From CAVWXT01 sp963759115 (GTDB lineage: Bacteria > Planctomycetota > Planctomycetia > Pirellulales > Thermoguttaceae): 64,000 nucleotides of DNA. The notes beneath the pieces are model-generated. The model made no database searches and had not been told where the DNA came from. It saw only the letters and a program-made list of their open reading frames with translations. Positions within the stretch are counted from its first letter, which is position 1; each line of letters begins with the position of its first letter. The DNA lies in contig CAVWXT010000006.1 of the NCBI GenBank assembly GCA_963759115.1, positions 1,302,001 through 1,366,000 of the forward strand, written 5' to 3'. Positions 19,601 to 29,863 of this stretch are shown in pieces. Made by a program: the position numbers and the translations under genes.

Positions 19601-22206
19601 ATGCTTGCCTCGACGACGCTCGTCTTACTGCTGGCGACAACTCTCGCGGCCGCCGACTCGGCCGCCGAGCAGTCGCTGTTTCCCATGGTGATTTCCTACG
19701 ACGCGCCGCAGAACGTGGCCAACGTATCCGGCTGGTTGGAACGGCCGGCCGGCGGGCACGGCTTTGTCCGCAGCAAGGACGGCCGCCTGGCGACCGAGGC
19801 CGGCCCCATCCGCTTCTGGGCCACCAATCTGTGCTTCGAGGCCTGCTTTCCGACTCGCGAACAGGCCGACCGGCTGGCGGCGCGGCTGGCCTCGCTGGGA
19901 ATCAACTGCGTCCGCATGCACCACATGGACCAGCGATCGATCTGGGGCAAGTCGCCCGACAAGCTGACGATCGACGCCGAGCGGCTTGATCGGCTCGACT
20001 ATCTGATCTACCAGCTCAAGCTCCACGGGATCTACACCAACCTCAATCTCCACGTCTCGCGATGGTTCGACGAACGCGAGGGGTTCACGGCCCGCCAGGA
20101 GCGCCCGATGTTCGACAAGGGGCTGGACAACTTCGAGCCGCGGATGATCGAGCTGCAGAAGAAGTACGCCCGCGACTTGCTCACGCACGTCAACCCCTAT
20201 ACCAAGACGCCGTACGCGACGGAGCCGGCCATTGCCTTCGTGGAGATCAGCAACGAGGATGCGCTGTTCCAGATTTGGAATGAGGGCGGGATCGACCATC
20301 TGCCGGAACCCTATGCCACGACGTTCCGCAAGCTCTGGAACGCCTGGCTGCGAAAGAAATACGGCGGCGCCGAGGCGCTGCGGAACGCGTGGAACGTCGG
20401 CCGTCGGGCGGCGGGCGAGGAACTACTGGCCAACGGCAACTTCACGAAGCCCCTGGGGCCGCCTTGGCAACTCGAGCGCGACGAGCAGACGGCCGTGGAG
20501 TGGTCGCTGCAACCGGGAGGGCCCGAGGGAGTACGCTGTCTGCGAATCGTGGTGGCCAAGGTCGGCAGCGTCCCGTGGCATCCGCAGTGCAGCGTCGGCG
20601 GCTTCGCCCTCAAGAAAGATACCCTCTACACGCTCAAGTTCTCGCTCCGCGGCGATGCCGAGCGCTCCCTGGGCGTGAACTGCAACATGGCCCACGAGCC
20701 GTGGACGTCATTGGGCCTCTCGGCGCGGGCCGGCGCGGCGGCCGACTGGAAGCCGCACAGCTTCAACTTCGTGGCCCAGCGCGACGATCCCGCGGCGCGC
20801 ATCGTGTTCACCGATCTGAAGCCGGGGACGTATGAAATTGCCGGCGTCTCGTTGCGATCGGCCGAGGTGGCCGGGCTCGAGCCGAACCAGCGGCTGGAAG
20901 ACGACGGCGTGCCTCCGCTCCGCCACGATGGGCCGGCGCTCACCGAGGCCGCCCGGCACGACTTCGCCGACTTCGTCTGGGACACCGAACGCGATTATTG
21001 GTGGGGCATGCACCGGTTTCTCAAGGATGAGTTGGGCGTCAAGTCGATGGTCGCCGGGACGCAACTCGGCTACAGTCCGCAGCACGTCCAGGCGGGCTTG
21101 GACTTCCTCGATGCCCATTCCTACTGGGAGCATCCGCACTTCCCCGGCCGCGCTTGGGACCGGGCCGATTGGTACGTGCGGAACGTGGCCCTGGTCAACA
21201 GCCCGGGCGGCACGCTGACGGTGCTGGCCAACCGCCGCGTGGCCGACATGCCCTACACCGTGAGCGAGTACAACCACCCCGAGCCCAACCAGTACGCGGC
21301 CGAAGGGTTCCCGATGATCGCCGCCTTTGGGGCCTTCCAGGGGTGGGACGCCATCTACAGCTTCGCCTACTCGCACAGCGACCGGTTCGAGCCGCGCCGG
21401 ATCGAAAGCTTCTTCGATATCAAGAGCGACACACCCAAGCTCGTCCACATGCCGGCCTGTGCCGCGCTGTTCCTGCGTGGCGACGCGGCGGCGGCCCGGC
21501 AAACGGTTCGCGTCCCCCTTTCCCGGCAGGCCGAGACGGCGAAGCTTCACGAAACGCTCACCCCGCGGACGCTGCTGGCCGACAATTTTGGGCTCGACCG
21601 GCGGGCGGCCCTGCTGCACGGCGTCGCGTTGGACTTGCGCAAGGCACAGCGCCCGCGTCAATAGATCCGTTGCCCACGATTGCCGAGGGCCAGAAGGTCT
21701 TCACGTCCGACACCGGACAACTCCGCTGGGACCTGTCGCAGGACGGCGCGGGCTATTTCGTCGCCGACACGCCCCGCACCAAGCTTTTCACCGGTTTCGT
21801 GCGCGGCCGCAGCTTCCCGTTGGGCAGCGTGACGCTTTCGATCGGACCGACGCAACTCGATTGGGCCACGGTCTCGATGGTTTGCATCGACGGCCAGGGG
21901 TTTGATCGGCCGGGGCGAATCCTGATCGCCGCCACGGGCCGGGCCCAAAACAAGGATGCCCGACTCGAGCACCTCGCCACCGATCAGATCACGTTCCGCG
22001 ACCAGTGGGGCGCCGAGCCGGTGATGTGCGAAGGGATCGCCGCCCAAATCGAGCTGCCGATGGCCGCCGATCGGACCACGTTCTATCCGCTGGACGAATC
22101 AGGCAATCGTCGCGCGGCAATTCGCGTCGATGGCAAGGGTGGCCGGGCCCGGCTCGTGCTCAGCCCCCAGCACAAGACCGTGTGGTATGAAGTGGAAGTG
22201 CGGTGA
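19601..22206 (+). CDS. secreted glycosidase-like protein (GH clan A type), frameshifted
   Basis: A signal peptide (MLASTTLVLLLATTLAAADS) precedes a cellulase/GH5-like barrel. RFWATNLCFEACFPTREQAD and LGINCVRMHHMDQRS come first, and AIAFVEISNEDALF holds the Asn-Glu pair expected for the acid/base residue. A galactose-binding-like insert lies at about 265-410 (NGNFTKPLGPPWQLE), and AFQGWDAIYSFAY closes the barrel. A beta-rich C-terminal domain follows after a missing base near 21,655 (CAGCGCCCGCG). AAAGGAG is well placed before the ATG. The protein is probably exported to act on a polysaccharide; the substrate is unknown. Confidence 0.8.
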
Positions 22207-22261
22207 GCCGCTAGCCGCGACCGAGGGCGCGGCGGATGCTCGACCAGTTCATCCCGGAGCA

Positions 22262-24657
22262 CTATTGCTGCAGCGAGTAGAGCACGATGTTAAGCCCGAT
22301 GCGGGCGGCGTCCTCGCGGAGGTAGCCGCGGCACTCCAGCGAATCGCGCTTCTCCAAGGCGCAGACTCAGGTCCAGCGGCGAGAAGACCACGCCCCAGCG
22401 ACCGTCGAACTTGATCCCTTCCAGGTCGGGCGGCGCCTTGCGGGTCTCGGCCTTCAGCGGCCCATCGGCGCCACTGCTGACCGCCGGCTCGCGCCGCGAG
22501 ACGGTCCGCAGATCGAATCCGCCATAGGTCGTGCCCAAGAGCCGGTCGTCGGCGGGAATCGGCTCCAGCTTGCGGTTGGGAAGGACGGCCGCCATTTCCC
22601 GGCGAAACGACTCCGTAAAGGCCCGGCTGGCGCAGATGGAATCGGCCACGAGCGTCCCGCCGCGCTCGAGGTATAGCCCCAGCCGCTGCCGCTCGGCGTC
22701 GGTCAGGTGAAACGCGGTCCGCCCGTGCATGAACACCAGGTGATAGTTGAAGAGCGAGTCGTCGGTGATGTTGAGCGGCTCGGGGTCGACGTGCGTGCGG
22801 ATTTTCAGTTCGCGCTGGGCAGACTCCATCAGGTTGACCAAGGCCCGCGGCGCGGCGTTGCAGCCGCCGGGGTGACGAAGGTTCGCCACGTCGAGCCGGC
22901 CGCGCTCGGTCTGGCTGCCCGGTCTGCTAGCAACGGTCGGCACAAAGGAATCCTCCTTGAACTGCAATTCGCGGTTGGTGGCGTAGGCCAGCACGTTCGC
23001 CCCCAGCGCCATCGCGGCGTCGATTTGGGCCTGCACCACGGCGCTGTATTTCGCCCCGCGGCCCGGACGGCCCAACTCCCACAGACACGACAACGACGGC
23101 CGCGGCTCCCGCGGCGGGTCGGGCGGGGCATACACCACGCTCGTGCGGCAACCGAACTCGATCCCTTCCAACGGCCGCCACTGCTGCGGGTCGATCGTCT
23201 GCTCGGCGTGCCAGATCGGGTGGTCGCGGTCCAACAACTGCAGCTTGTACTCCGGTTCGGCAAATACCTGCTGCATCAACTCGCGAAACCCCTTGTCGAA
23301 GCCTGCGCCGCCGCAGTTCGCCTCGGCCAGCAGGAAGCCGCCGCGATCCAGATAATCGCGGAGCTTTCGGGCCAGCGCCGTGCGCTGGGCCGGATCGTCG
23401 GGCAGCGGGGTCTCGACCCCGGAGAGATACAGGACCGGCGTTTGCAGCAACTCCTCGACCGTGGCCAACCGCACGTCGACCACCTGCCACGTGAGGTCGC
23501 GTTTCCAGCGGGACTCGACGTAGCGGGTGAGATTGGCGACGTCGCTGCGGTGCCGGTTCCAGTCGTCGCCCGCGCCGTGTTGCAGTTTGGCCAACAGCAC
23601 CGGCCATCGCCCTTTGGAGAGAAACAGCAGGGCGAAGCTGGTGCCGACCAGGCGGTTGCCCTCGGAGCCCACGCCCGCCCAAAAACCCGACAGACTTTCC
23701 TGACTGCGGATCAGTTGATCGGCGCCCTCGCGATACCAGTCCGCTCGGCCGGCCTTGCCGGCACGGGGGGGCATGGGAATGAATCGCCGTGCGGTGAGCC
23801 GGCCGGCGCGCTCCAGGCCGTAGAGATAGTAGAGCTGCCACGTAGCGAAATTGGAGCCGGGGTTGTTCGCCACGGAGAAGTGCTGCCCAAGCCACTCCAA
23901 GCCGCGCTCGACGCGATCGGCGTCCTTCGTGTCGCGGGGCAGGCAACACTCGATGTGGTCGCCATCAACGCGCGCGTCGGTCGACTGCACCTTGTCGGCG
24001 GCGATCACCAACGAGCTGATGCCGGCGCAGGTCATGCTGCCCGAACTGATTATCATTGGGGGGTAGCCCCAAGAGCCATCCGCGTTCTGGCTGGCCTCCC
24101 AATACCTCTCGGCCAGGTTCCACGTGCGTTCGCCGGCCGGCACGCCGACGCGTTCGGCCTCGTGCAACGCCAAGAGCGGCAAACTGGGAGTTGGAGTTAT
24201 CGCCGTCTCCCCCCGGGCTGGAAGGGCCGGAGTAGGACCAAGCCCCCTTCAGCGGCGCGCGGGTGATCTGCGTGCTCTGCAGCCATCTCACGTTGTTGCC
24301 GATCAGCAGACGGTCTCTTTCGGGCTCGGCGCGGGCGAAGACCATCGTCTGTAGCGACACCACGTAGGTCATTTCGGACTTGACGCCGCGAAGATGTTCG
24401 AGCGCTTTCTGGATCTTCGGGTCGCTGGGCTCCACTCCGGCGTTCAACAGCGCCAGCGTACACAAGGCGCTGATTCCCCCGTGGTAGCCGACGGGGTCGT
24501 CCCACGAGCCGTTGTTATGCTGCTGCGACATGAGGTACTTGACGCCGCGGTCGATCGCCTGGCGAACCTGCTCGGCAGTGACTTCGGCCCGCAGACTCCC
24601 TACAACCGACCCAGACAGCCCAATTGCAAACAGCGCGATGGCAAGTACGTTTTTCAT
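22262..24657 (-). CDS. prenyltransferase-repeat / DUF4159 protein, frameshifted
   Basis: A signal peptide (MKNVLAIALFAIGLSGSVVG) is followed by squalene-cyclase-like alpha repeats (GVKYLMSQQHNNGSWDDPVG, RYWEASQNADGSWGYPPM). A C-terminal DUF4159 domain has LRDYLDRGGFLLAEANCGG and, in a second part, HLVFMHGRTAFHLTDAERQR. Frames break near 24,190 and 22,365. After repair the end reads ECRGYLREDAARIGLNIVLY with a stop at 22,262. AAAGGAA precedes the ATG at 24,657. DUF4159 proteins are often found by moxR clusters, as here (divergent). The exact function is unknown. Confidence 0.85.
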
Positions 24658-24924
24658 GCGGCGGTTCCTTTCAGCCCACGTCCGAAAAAATGGGGAACCA
24701 ACACCATAAGTATCTTAGAATTAAGCAGTTAAGTCGGCAAGTCTTTCTAATTGCCCCTGGGTTCTTCTGTTTGTCACATGTAAAATGATACCATTGGGGA
24801 ATAGGAATGCGCGAATGAGCAATAACGAGGAGAGTGCGAAGCCGCAATGATGACGGTGCGAAACCGCAAGCGGCCTCGCCGGGCAGTCCGCTGTCAATCC
24901 CGCGTTCAACAGATTCAGTCTCCA

Positions 24925-24960
24925 ATCCCCACTTCCCAGTCCCTAATCCCCAATCCCTTT
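24925..24960. repeat. short degenerate CCCCAATCC-type repeats
   Basis: Four or five near-copies of a seven-base unit (CAATCCC, CAGTCCC, TAATCCC) precede moxR. No ribosome binding site is visible in them, so translation of moxR may rely on an unusual leader. Confidence 0.5.
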
Positions 24961-24970
24961 CCTGCTACTC

Positions 24971-25993
24971 ATGGCTACCGTGAAACCTCGAAATCTGGGC
25001 GACGTCTTACAGGAGTTCAGTCAGCACCGGCGGCTGATGCAGGACGAATTGCAGAAAATCATCGTCGGCCAGGACGAAGTGATCGAGCAGATCTTGGCCG
25101 CCATCTTCACCCGCGGCCACTGCCTGCTGGTCGGCGTGCCGGGACTGGCGAAGACGTTGATCGTCAGCACCCTGGCCCGCATCCTCGACATCGAGTTCAA
25201 GCGGATTCAGTTTACGCCCGACCTCATGCCGTCGGACATCACCGGCACGAACGTGCTGGAAGAGGGCGAGCACGGCCGTCGCGATTTCCGCTTTGTCAAC
25301 GGTCCGGTGTTCACCAACATCCTCTTGGCCGACGAGATCAACCGCACCCCGCCGAAGACCCAAGCGGCGCTCTTGCAGGCCATGCAAGAGCGCGAGGTGA
25401 CGGTGGGCCAACAGACGTATCCGTTGCCCGATCCGTTCTTCACCATCGCCACGCAGAACCCGATCGAGCAGGAAGGGACGTATCCGCTGCCCGAGGCGCA
25501 GTTGGACCGTTTCATGTTCAACATCAAGGTCGACTACCCTTCGGCCGACGAAGAAGAGCGGATCCTGGCCACCACCACCCGCGGCGAGCGGCCGGAAGTT
25601 CGCAAGGTGCTTTCGGGCAAGGCGATCCTCAACCTTCAGACGCTAGTGAACAAGGTGGCCGTAAGCGAGTACATCGTGCAGTACGTGGCGCGGCTGGTGC
25701 GGGCGACCCGGCCCAAGGACCCCTCGGCGCCGCAGTTCGTGCAAGACCTGGTCGATTGGGGCGCGGGTCCGCGGGCGGGGCAATTCCTCATTCAGGGCGG
25801 CAAGTCGTTGGCCGCCATGGACGCCCGCTTCTCCGTGGCCATTGAAGACGTGCAGAAGATCGCCATTCCCGTGCTGCGGCACCGCATCAGCACGAATTTC
25901 CAGGCCCAGGCCGAGGGCATGAACAATGAAGATATCATCCAGCGACTGATCCGCGAGACGCCGCCGCCGGTGATACCGAAGTACGAAAAGTAA
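24971..25993 (+). CDS. MoxR family AAA ATPase
   Basis: This 340-residue MoxR AAA ATPase is thought to act as a chaperone for VWA-domain partners encoded beside it. Walker A is GVPGLAKTL (the family's usual G-to-A change) near residue 60. Walker B is ILLADEINRTPPKTQAALLQ, sensor 1 is FTIATQNPIEQEGTYPLPEA, and the arginine finger region is QLDRFMF. The frame is intact. It heads the cluster moxR, DUF58, BatA-like, VWA protein, interrupted by two small accessory genes. Confidence 0.95.
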   Translation: MATVKPRNLGDVLQEFSQHRRLMQDELQKIIVGQDEVIEQILAAIFTRGHCLLVGVPGLAKTLIVSTLARILDIEFKRIQFTPDLMPSDITGTNVLEEGEHGRRDFRFVNGPVFTNILLADEINRTPPKTQAALLQAMQEREVTVGQQTYPLPDPFFTIATQNPIEQEGTYPLPEAQLDRFMFNIKVDYPSADEEERILATTTRGERPEVRKVLSGKAILNLQTLVNKVAVSEYIVQYVARLVRATRPKDPSAPQFVQDLVDWGAGPRAGQFLIQGGKSLAAMDARFSVAIEDVQKIAIPVLRHRISTNFQAQAEGMNNEDIIQRLIRETPPPVIPKYEK

Positions 25994-26022
25994 GGGTTCA
26001 GGGTTCAGAGTTCAGGGTTCAG
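25994..26022. repeat. GGGTTCA heptamer array, left arm
   Basis: Four direct units of GGGTTCA (one AGTTCAG variant) begin at the base after the moxR stop. They are the inverse of the array at 26,526-26,549 on the far side of the four-helix-bundle gene. Confidence 0.8.
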
Positions 26023-26065
26023 TACCTTGAGGGTCGGTTCCTTCGGGAAGGGAGGGTTTCTTGAG

Positions 26066-26536
26066 ATGGCAGAGTTCATGAGGGTCGAGGATCTCAAGGT
26101 CTATCAACGGCTGTGCCAACTACATATCGAAGTGTGCGATGTGTCGCACGCCTGGCCGTCGGAGGAACGGTATGAGCTTGGCAGTCAGATTCGCCGATCA
26201 TCGAACAGTTCGCCCGCCAACCTGGCTGAGAAACATAGCGATCGTCATGTCCGAAACAAGATTGAAGGTGTGAATCGTGCCCGAGGCGAGGCGTTGGAGA
26301 CGGTGCATCACCTGTACATAGCGAAACTGAAGAGGTACCTGCCGGAGGAGGATTATGACGGCTTCCGACTGCGCTACATGGAATGCGTCCGCATGCTCAA
26401 CGGTCTTGAGAAGACGCTCGAACGGCAACTGGATGCAACGTTTCGCCGCTGGCCCACGCAGAGCGACGTTCAGCCCCGTGCCGGCGACTCGGCAGATTCG
26501 GGAGACGGGCTCCCTTTCTCAAGTCCTGAACCCTGA
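26066..26536 (+). CDS. four-helix-bundle protein (23S rRNA intervening-sequence type)
   Basis: The roughly 156-residue protein begins with the family signature RVEDLKVYQRLCQLHIEV and continues QIRRSSNSSPANLAEKHSD and ALETVHHLYIAKLK, which are typical of S23/IVP four-helix-bundle proteins. The tail (after about residue 130) is low-complexity and read partly from the right repeat array. GGAGG lies about ten bases upstream of the ATG. Such proteins may bind nucleic acid; members include the accessory protein of diversity-generating retroelements, but no reverse transcriptase is present here. It sits as an insert between moxR and the DUF58 gene. Confidence 0.85.
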   Translation: MAEFMRVEDLKVYQRLCQLHIEVCDVSHAWPSEERYELGSQIRRSSNSSPANLAEKHSDRHVRNKIEGVNRARGEALETVHHLYIAKLKRYLPEEDYDGFRLRYMECVRMLNGLEKTLERQLDATFRRWPTQSDVQPRAGDSADSGDGLPFSSPEP

Positions 26537-26549
26537 ACCCTGAACCCTC
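26526..26549. repeat. TGAACCC heptamer array, right arm
   Basis: Three units of CTGAACC/TGAACCC, the reverse complement of the array at 25,994-26,022, overlap the last codons of the four-helix-bundle gene and end just before the DUF58 start. Confidence 0.8.
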
Positions 26550-26553
26550 GACT

Positions 26554-27450
26554 GTGTCCACCTCCGAAAAATACCTGAAACCCGAGGTGATCAATCAGAT
26601 CAAGCGGCTGGACCTGCGCGCCCAGTTCATCGTCAAGGGCTTCTTGCACGGGCTGCACGCCAGTCCCTTCCACGGCTTCTCCGTCGAGTTCAGCGAACAT
26701 CGCAAATACACTCCCGGCGACGACCCCAAGGACATCGACTGGCTGGTCTACGCCAAGACCGACAAGTACTACGTCAAGAAGTTCGAGGCCGAGACGAACA
26801 TCACCGGCTACCTGGCGATGGACATGAGCCGCTCGATGGGCTACACCTACCGGCAGGAATTGACGAAGTTCGACTACGCGATCTGCCTGGCCGCCGCGCT
26901 CTGCTACCTGATGATCCACCAGCAGGACCCGGTGGGACTGCTGACGTTCGATCAGCGAATCCGCCACAGCCTGCGGCCGAAGTGCCGCCGCAGCCACCTG
27001 GGCGACGTGCTCTCGCTGCTGGCCAACCTGAAGCCCGCGGGCGAAACCGATATCGCCCACAGCCTGGTGCAAGTGGCGGCCATGCTGCGGCACGCCAGCC
27101 TGGTGATGATCTTCTCCGACCTGCTGGCCGACCCAGAACCGATCCTCCAATCGCTCTACCGGCTGCGGCACGGCGGCCATGACGTGATCCTCTTCCACGT
27201 CCTCGACGAGGCCGAGGTCCGCTTTCCCTTCGAGGGCATGGTGGAGTTGGCGGAACCCGAGACCGGGCAGCGCCTGGCCCTGGACGCCGACGGCTTCCGC
27301 CGCGCCTACGTTTCGGAAGTCGAGTCGTTCCGCGGCATGTACCGCCGCGAGTGCTACCAGGCCGGAATCGACTACGTGCCGCTGGACACCAGCATGCAAT
27401 TCGACCGGGCGCTGGCGGAATACTTGATGCGGAGGAGCGAGCGTGGTTAA
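26554..27450 (+). CDS. DUF58 domain protein
   Basis: This 298-residue DUF58 protein has a vWA-like fold and the hallmarks FSVEFSEHRKYTPGDDPKDI and DWLVYAKTDKYYVKKFEAET near residue 60. The MIDAS-like motif is AMDMSRSMGYT, and the C-terminal half has LVMIFSDLLADPEPIL and DVILFHVLDEAEVRFPF. It is the usual partner of MoxR. The start is a GTG at 26,554, four bases after the right heptamer array, with no clear ribosome binding site, as if an insertion had replaced the original leader. The frame is intact. Confidence 0.93.
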   Translation: MSTSEKYLKPEVINQIKRLDLRAQFIVKGFLHGLHASPFHGFSVEFSEHRKYTPGDDPKDIDWLVYAKTDKYYVKKFEAETNITGYLAMDMSRSMGYTYRQELTKFDYAICLAAALCYLMIHQQDPVGLLTFDQRIRHSLRPKCRRSHLGDVLSLLANLKPAGETDIAHSLVQVAAMLRHASLVMIFSDLLADPEPILQSLYRLRHGGHDVILFHVLDEAEVRFPFEGMVELAEPETGQRLALDADGFRRAYVSEVESFRGMYRRECYQAGIDYVPLDTSMQFDRALAEYLMRRSERG

Positions 27451-27455
27451 ACGAG

Positions 27456-27590
27456 ATGGCAGATTGCAAATTGCAAATTGCAAATTGCAAATTGGGAATT
27501 GGCAGTCAAGCACGGACGCAGCCATCCACTCTGCAATGTGCAACCTGCAATTTACATTTTGCATTTTGCAATTTTCAATTTGCATTTGTG
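27456..27590. repeat. TTGCAAA-type repeats in inverted arrangement
   Basis: Four copies of GCAAATT lie at about 27,463-27,490. Several reverse units (GCAATTT, GCATTTT, CAATTTGC) lie at about 27,546-27,588. The two halves could pair over the roughly 55-base middle. This is the third gene gap in the cluster with this kind of mirror-image short-unit layout. Confidence 0.65.
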
Positions 27591-27609
27591 TTCTCTCGCA
27601 CCGCGCGCC

Positions 27610-29740
27610 ATGACCTTCGTCAACCTCTCACTCCTGGCCGGAAGCGCATTGATCGCACTGCCGATCGTGCTGCACCTCATCATGCGCCGGCGGCCGACGC
27701 TGCTGGAATTTCCCGCCCTGCGGTTCCTCCAGAAGCGGCACGACGCCAATCGGCGGCGGCTGCAACTGCGGCACCTGCTGTTGCTGTTGTTGCGGGCGGC
27801 GGCGATCGCGCTGCTGGCCTTCGCCTTGGCCCGGCCGAGCGTGCGGCTCTCCGGCGCCGTGGGCAGCCAGGAGGCGCCCGTGGCGGCCGCGCTGGTGTTC
27901 GACGCCGCCCCGCGCATGGAATATCGGCACGAAAACCGGACCCGCCTGGAGGTCGCCCGAGACCTGGGCCTGTGGCTCATCACGCAATTGCCCGAGCAGA
28001 GCGAGATTGCGGTGGTCGACACGCGGCTGGGCTCGGCGGCGGTCGCTCAGGCCGACCCCGGCGTGGCCAAGGACCAGATCGCGCGTTTGGAGACGGTGGC
28101 CAACGCCCAGCCGCTGCCCGCCGCCATCGACGCGGCCGCAAAGGTCCTGCGGCAGAGCGAACTGACGCGCAAGGAGGTCTACGTGTTCACCGACCTCTCG
28201 CGCGCCGCCTGGCCCGCCGATCGGGCTTCCGAGCTTCAGCAAAAGCTGGCCGATCTGAGCGATCTCGGCATCTACGTGGTCGACGTGGGCGTGCCCAACC
28301 CGACGAACTACGGCTTGGGCGAAGTGCGGCTATCCAACGACGTCCTCTCGAATCGCAGCACGCTGACGGTGAGTACCGAGATTTCCTGCGTGGGCGCCGC
28401 CGCGCCGCGAATCGTGGAACTGTACCTTCGCGACGCCGATGGCAAGCCCGAGAAGAAAGACGAACAAAGCTGCGATCCCAAGCCGGGCGAACTGCGGCCC
28501 GTTGCGTTCAAGCTCAGCGGGCTTGAGTTGGGCACGCGCCAGGGCTTCGTGCGGATCGTCGGTCAGGACGGCTTGGCGGCCGACGACACGCGGTACTTCA
28601 CCGTCGCCGTGAAGCCGGCATGGCGCGTGCTGGTGGCCTTGCCCAAGCGATCGCAAAGCGATGCGGTGTACCTCACCCAGGCATTGGCCCCGGAAGAATC
28701 GCGCCAGCGTGGGCAAGCCGCGTTCGAGTGCGAAGTCTGCGACCTGAGCGAACTGACCCAACGCACGCTCTCCGACTACGCGGCCGTGTGCCTGCTGGAC
28801 CCGTCGCCGCTGGAGCCGCTCGCTTGGGACAAGCTGGCCGATTTCGCCGCCGAAGGGCATGGCGTGGCCATCTTCCTGGGCCGCAACGCCCGGCCCATCG
28901 ATTCGTTCAACGAGCCGCCGGCGCAGAAGTTGTTGGCGGGCAAGCTGCTGCGTCAGGTGCCGCGGCCCGACTACGATCTTCACCTGGCCCCCCGCGACTA
29001 CCAGCACCCGATCCTGGCGCCTCTCCGCGCCTATGCCGGCACGATCCCCTGGAAGGAGATTCCCGTCCTGCGGTATTGGGAACTCGATCAAGTGCCGGCG
29101 GGCGCAAGCACCGTGCTGTCGTATAGCGACGGCAGGCCCGCGATTCTGGAGCGTCCCGTGGGCCAAGGGGCGCGCCTTGACGATGACCACGCCCATCTCC
29201 GATCTTCCCAGCAGCCGAAACTTTTGGAACCTGCTGCCACGGGGTTGGCCGTTTGTGCCGCTGGCCAGGCAGATCGCAACGTACCTGACCGGCAGCAGCG
29301 ACCAGCAGTTGAATTATTTTGCCGGGCAGACGGCCGTGGTGCCGCTCGATGCGGCCGCCCAACACCGCGGCTATCTGCTCTCGACGCCGGGGAAGCTCGA
29401 ATTCCCCATCCCGGCTGACCTGAATCGCCGCGATCTGGCCATCACCGCGACCGATCAGGTGGGCAACTACCGCCTCCGGGCCGGCGGCAGCGGCGGGGTG
29501 GATCTCGGCTTCAGCGTCAACTATGCCCCGCCGCAAACGCAACTGGAACGGATGACCGACCATGAGTTGGCCGCGGCATTCGGACCGATGAAGTTTCGAC
29601 TCGCCCGGACCCGCGACCAGATCGACCGCAGCGTCAGCATCGGCCGGGTGGGCCGCGAGTTGTTCCCGTCGCTGATCCTGATCCTGGCGTTGGTGCTGGG
29701 ACTGGAGATGCTGGTGGCCAACCGGTTTTATAGGGAGTAA
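27610..29740 (+). CDS. BatA-like N-terminal domain / VWA membrane protein, frameshifted
   Basis: It begins with the BatA (aerotolerance regulator N-terminal) domain: a membrane helix, LPIVLHLIMRRRPTLLEFPA and LRFLQKRHDANRRRLQLRHL. A second helix (LLLLLLRAAAIALLAFALAR) and a vWA-like domain (LVFDAAPRMEYRHENRTRLE, VYVFTDLSRAAW) follow. A large periplasmic part leads to a final membrane helix (LFPSLILILALVLGLEMLVA). One extra G near 29,170 breaks the frame between PVGQG and RALTMTT. It probably works with MoxR and DUF58 at the inner membrane. Confidence 0.88.
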
Positions 29741-29741
29741 G

Positions 29742-29814
29742 CTCAAGGTCACGAATTGCGACCCCGAGGGTCGCTGGATACCGACCATTCAAGGTCACAA
29801 AATGTGACCTTGAA
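29742..29814. promoter_or_regulatory. two palindromes upstream of the ORF6N gene
   Basis: A perfect palindrome at 29,788-29,814 has arms TTCAAGGTCACA and TGTGACCTTGAA around AAA. A decayed copy lies at 29,742-29,768 (CTCAAGGTCAC and GCGACCCCGAG). The same motif recurs twice inside the gene that starts at 29,864. The upstream pair could be operators for the gene's own product, but the coding copies suggest a repeat that spreads with the gene. Confidence 0.7.
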
Positions 29815-29863
29815 ACGCGATTGCGCCATTTCGTTCAGCATGCGCGGTCCAAGGAAACGCAAA

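Noticed and set aside
25994..26549. Diversity-generating retroelement, because four-helix-bundle proteins can be Avd
   Set aside because: No reverse transcriptase, template or variable repeat is present nearby.
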